The translations under genes and the position numbers were made by a program. Below the pieces are notes generated by a model. That model was not told the origin of the DNA and ran no database searches. It saw only the letters and a program-made list of their open reading frames with translations. 32,733 bases of DNA from positions 1-32,733 of the forward strand of contig JACPRP010000113.1 in NCBI GenBank assembly GCA_016189905.1, given 5' to 3'. Positions 31,439 to 32,733 of this stretch are shown in pieces. Source of the DNA: Chloroflexota bacterium. Its GTDB lineage: Bacteria > Chloroflexota > UBA6077 > FW602-bin22 > JACPRP01. Numbering within the stretch: the first letter of the stretch is position 1; each line of letters opens with the position of its first letter.

Positions 31439-31817
31439 TTCTGAATTCCTCCTTGTCCTGGCTTACTGCCGAAGCCTCGATGAGCGCGTTTTTCATGTCC
31501 TCTAGCTGAGGAACGCCATAAGAAATGGCTTTGCCGTTGACCAGGATCGCCGGAACGCCCAGCTTACCGTCCTGGAATTCGGCGATGAGCTTGGCCATGA
31601 CTGCTTTAGGGGCGCCCCCAATCATCGCCGTCGTCGCCGGCATCAACTTCACCAAAGCCTCTACGCCCGTCTCAGCGATGGCCTGCTGCACGATGCGCTG
31701 AGCCTGTTCGTCGAAGGGCTTCATACTAGGGATGCAGCAGCTACCACTGATGATCACGACACCTACGCCTACTTTGGAGTCCTCCGGGGGATCGTTTCGC
31801 AGGAAATTGATACGCAT
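31431..31817 (-). CDS. Thioredoxin-fold protein with CC motif, ArsD-like
   Basis: A 128-residue protein. After an N-terminal beta strand (VGVGVVIISGS) comes CC (27-28) at the end of the strand, the place of the Cys12-Cys13 pair in the arsenite metallochaperone ArsD. The second half has GVPAILVNGKAISYGVPQLE, the cis-proline strand-turn of thioredoxin-like folds and the corresponding region of ArsD. Length (about 120) agrees. The ArsD cysteine pairs further along are absent, so a canonical metallochaperone is uncertain; it could be a glutaredoxin-like redox partner. An AAGGAGG lies ten bases before ATG 31817. It is the first gene of the operon and overlaps the ATPase start by eight bases. Confidence 0.6.
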   Translation of the reverse strand: MRINFLRNDPPEDSKVGVGVVIISGSCCIPSMKPFDEQAQRIVQQAIAETGVEALVKLMPATTAMIGGAPKAVMAKLIAEFQDGKLGVPAILVNGKAISYGVPQLEDMKNALIEASAVSQDKEEFRNE

Positions 31818-31849
31818 CCGAAATCGCCTCCTTCACACGATATCCACAC

Positions 31850-31868
31850 TATTTCGATATTCGAAATA
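31850..31868. promoter_or_regulatory. MarR-type palindrome in front of the ArsD-like/ArsA operon
   Basis: TATTTCGA-TAT-TCGAAATA is a perfect inverted repeat of 8-bp arms. It lies about 33 bases upstream of the ArsD-like start. The 17-base string CACTATTTCGATATTCG (31847-31863) recurs exactly in front of marR at 32398-32414, which makes a common regulator very likely. Confidence 0.7.
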
Positions 31869-31875
31869 TTACCTC

Positions 31876-31916
31876 AAAAAAAGGGACGCAACTTCCCTAT
31901 TTGTGGAAGTTGCGTC
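31876..31916 (-). terminator. Intrinsic terminator of marR
   Basis: On the minus strand a perfect 12-bp stem (arms 31905-31916 and 31885-31896, GACGCAACTTCC and complement) with an 8-base loop is followed by CC and seven T residues (A7 at 31876-31882). The first arm overlaps the marR stop codon (TGA 31915-31917). It separates marR transcription from the ArsA operon, whose own promoter/operator starts right behind it. Confidence 0.9.
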
Positions 31917-32382
31917 AGTTCGTGCAGTAGCTGCCTTCCACGGCCTTCCTTATGACGCTGGTGATTCGTTCGAGTGAACGAACAATCGTGGCGCGCTCGC
32001 CATCCGGGATGTCGCCAAGCACGACTTCCAGCATCTCCTGCTTTTCCTTCTCCAGGGCACGCCGCAAGTCCTGGCCTCGATCGCTGAGTCCCACCCGCAC
32101 CACACGGCGGTCCTCGTAGTCCTGCATTCGGTTGGCCAATCCCTTATTGGAGAGGTGATCGACGGTCGTCGTGACGGTGCTGTTGGCCAGCCCCAGAATC
32201 TCGCTCAGTTCGTTCATAGTCAGATTGGAACCCTCGGGGATTGCCAGCAGCGCTATGCCCTGGGCGGCCGTGACTCCATACCGAGCCATGCACTTCTTGT
32301 CACAAAGCTCGAAGTTTCTAACCAGCTCGGTGATCAGTCGCTGCATCTTTAGGGCGAAAGAGCCTACGCTGTCGCAATTCAC
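31915..32382 (-). CDS. MarR family transcriptional regulator
   Basis: A 155-residue winged-helix regulator. Helix 1 starts FALKMQRLITELVRNFEL; the DNA-binding region reads SNLTMNELSEILGLANSTVT, TTVDHLSNKGLANRMQ and DRRVVRVGLSDRGQ (wing), followed by the dimerisation helix. A pair of cysteines (ELCDKKC) lies in the N-terminal part and could serve as a redox or thiol-reactive sensor; another cysteine (SYC) is close to the C-terminus. The frame runs further to 32445, but the predicted transcription start falls inside that stretch, so GTG 32382, preceded by GAGGA, is used. It has its own near-consensus promoter and terminator and shares a palindrome with the adjacent ArsA operon. Confidence 0.88.
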   Translation of the reverse strand: MNCDSVGSFALKMQRLITELVRNFELCDKKCMARYGVTAAQGIALLAIPEGSNLTMNELSEILGLANSTVTTTVDHLSNKGLANRMQDYEDRRVVRVGLSDRGQDLRRALEKEKQEMLEVVLGDIPDGERATIVRSLERITSVIRKAVEGSYCTN

Positions 32383-32400
32383 AATCAGTCCGATCCTCAC

Positions 32401-32419
32401 TATTTCGATATTCGGATAA
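32401..32419. promoter_or_regulatory. Palindromic operator in the marR promoter
   Basis: TATTTCGA-TAT-TCGGATAA is the second copy of the palindrome, with two mismatches in its right arm. It covers the expected transcription start of marR, which fits negative autoregulation. Confidence 0.7.
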
Positions 32420-32423
32420 TCGT

Positions 32424-32452
32424 AGTATACAACTATTTGACTCAATTGTCAA
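32424..32452 (-). promoter_or_regulatory. marR promoter
   Basis: TTGACA (32447-32452) and TATACT (32424-32429) lie 17 bases apart on the minus strand, close to the full sigma70 consensus. The -35 box is part of an additional dyad TTGAC-N6-GTCAA (32437-32452). Confidence 0.75.
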
Positions 32453-32492
32453 GGTCAATTCTTGGCACTCGTCCTCGCACTGCAGCCGTTAC

Positions 32493-32651
32493 TTAGCCCA
32501 AGTATCTCAGCAACCAACCCAGGAGATCGTAAAGAAGCGGCGACAGAAGGAGCAAGATCGAGATGAGCAGCAGTGGCACCACGGCCATCGTCGAGCTTCC
32601 CTCTACGGCATCCAGCCTTTGCTCCGTTAGCTCCTTCTCGTGGGCCTGCAC
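32493..32651 (-). CDS. Small single-pass membrane protein, unknown
   Basis: A 52-residue frame from GTG 32651 to TAA 32493. A ribosome site (GGAGGTAAGG) lies about nine bases before the start. The N-terminal half is charged (QAHEKELTEQRLDAVEG) and the rest is a hydrophobic helix with VVPLLLISILLLLSPLLYDL. It is too short for a family call and could be a leaderless fragment, but the ribosome site and clean helix argue for a real small membrane protein. It lies upstream of marR in the same direction. Confidence 0.4.
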   Translation of the reverse strand: MQAHEKELTEQRLDAVEGSSTMAVVPLLLISILLLLSPLLYDLLGWLLRYLG

Positions 32652-32687
32652 CTGACCTTACCTCCGCATCGAGCTGAGTTCTCTCAT

Positions 32688-32718
32688 AAAGTCCGACGCC
32701 TTTTGTGATGCGGACTTT
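32688..32718. repeat. Inverted repeat at the right window edge
   Basis: AAAGTCCG (32688-32695) pairs with CGGACTTT (32711-32718) around a 15-base spacer. It lies 37 bases before the small membrane protein gene on the minus strand and could be an operator or the end of an upstream transcript. The window ends before its context can be seen. Confidence 0.45.
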
Positions 32719-32733
32719 GTCGGTGGGGATAAA

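Noticed and set aside
32383-32445. Longer marR reading frame starting at ATG 32445
   Set aside because: The near-consensus promoter (32424-32452) and the operator lie inside this stretch, so it cannot be translated from that promoter.

Overview
The window reads as accessory-rich chromosome of an environmental, anaerobic or microaerophilic bacterium. The combination of an ETF:quinone oxidoreductase system, a solo molybdenum hydroxylase subunit, many flavin nitroreductases, a TctC-type lipoprotein, a diheme c-type cytochrome, an IS630 element and clear Shine-Dalgarno sites with frequent GTG starts would fit Chloroflexota (Dehalococcoidia or Anaerolineae-like) or a similar lineage. That assignment is an inference from gene content; no rRNA or other phylogenetic marker is present. 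I saw no tRNA, rRNA or CRISPR array.

Left part (1-9.1 kb). A minus-strand energy operon runs from a membrane iron-sulfur ETF:quinone oxidoreductase-like protein to etfB and etfA, followed by a broken acyl-CoA dehydrogenase and a truncated VOC-fold fragment at the edge. Divergent from it are a small nitroreductase and a monooxygenase-like (ABM-type) protein, with a perfect 9-bp inverted repeat between the two units. Next come a three-gene minus-strand unit (unknown CxxC/CxxC protein, TauE-type transporter, PadR regulator), a secreted diheme cytochrome with a Pro-Ala linker, and the decayed C-terminus of an ABC substrate-binding protein.

Middle (9.4-22.9 kb). A lone xanthine-dehydrogenase-type molybdenum subunit, a divergent PlsY-like protein, and a minus-strand operon of three tandem nitroreductase paralogs, a hydantoinase-B-type protein and a TctC-like lipoprotein, driven by a good promoter at 17844-17872. 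An IS630-family element (17965-19383, TA duplication inside CTAG, A7 frameshift site between its two frames) abuts an aminotransferase pseudogene. Two SAM methyltransferases follow, the second in a MerR / small Cys protein / methyltransferase operon.

Right part (23.2-32.7 kb). An ECF sigma factor, its probable anti-sigma factor and a MacAB-like tripartite export set form one plus-strand operon. The last block on the minus strand is a MarR regulator with a near-consensus promoter and an intrinsic terminator, then an operon of a CC-motif thioredoxin-fold (ArsD-like) protein, an ArsA/Get3-type ATPase and two SAM methyltransferases. The same palindrome (TATTTCGA-TAT-TCGAAATA, imperfect in the second copy) sits in front of both marR and this operon. 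I see no arsenite pump, ArsR or ArsC, so this MarR-controlled ATPase/chaperone/methyltransferase locus is the best candidate in the window for an undescribed system.

A recurring theme is gene decay: the acyl-CoA dehydrogenase, the VOC gene, the substrate-binding protein and the aminotransferase are all remnants beside intact genes.
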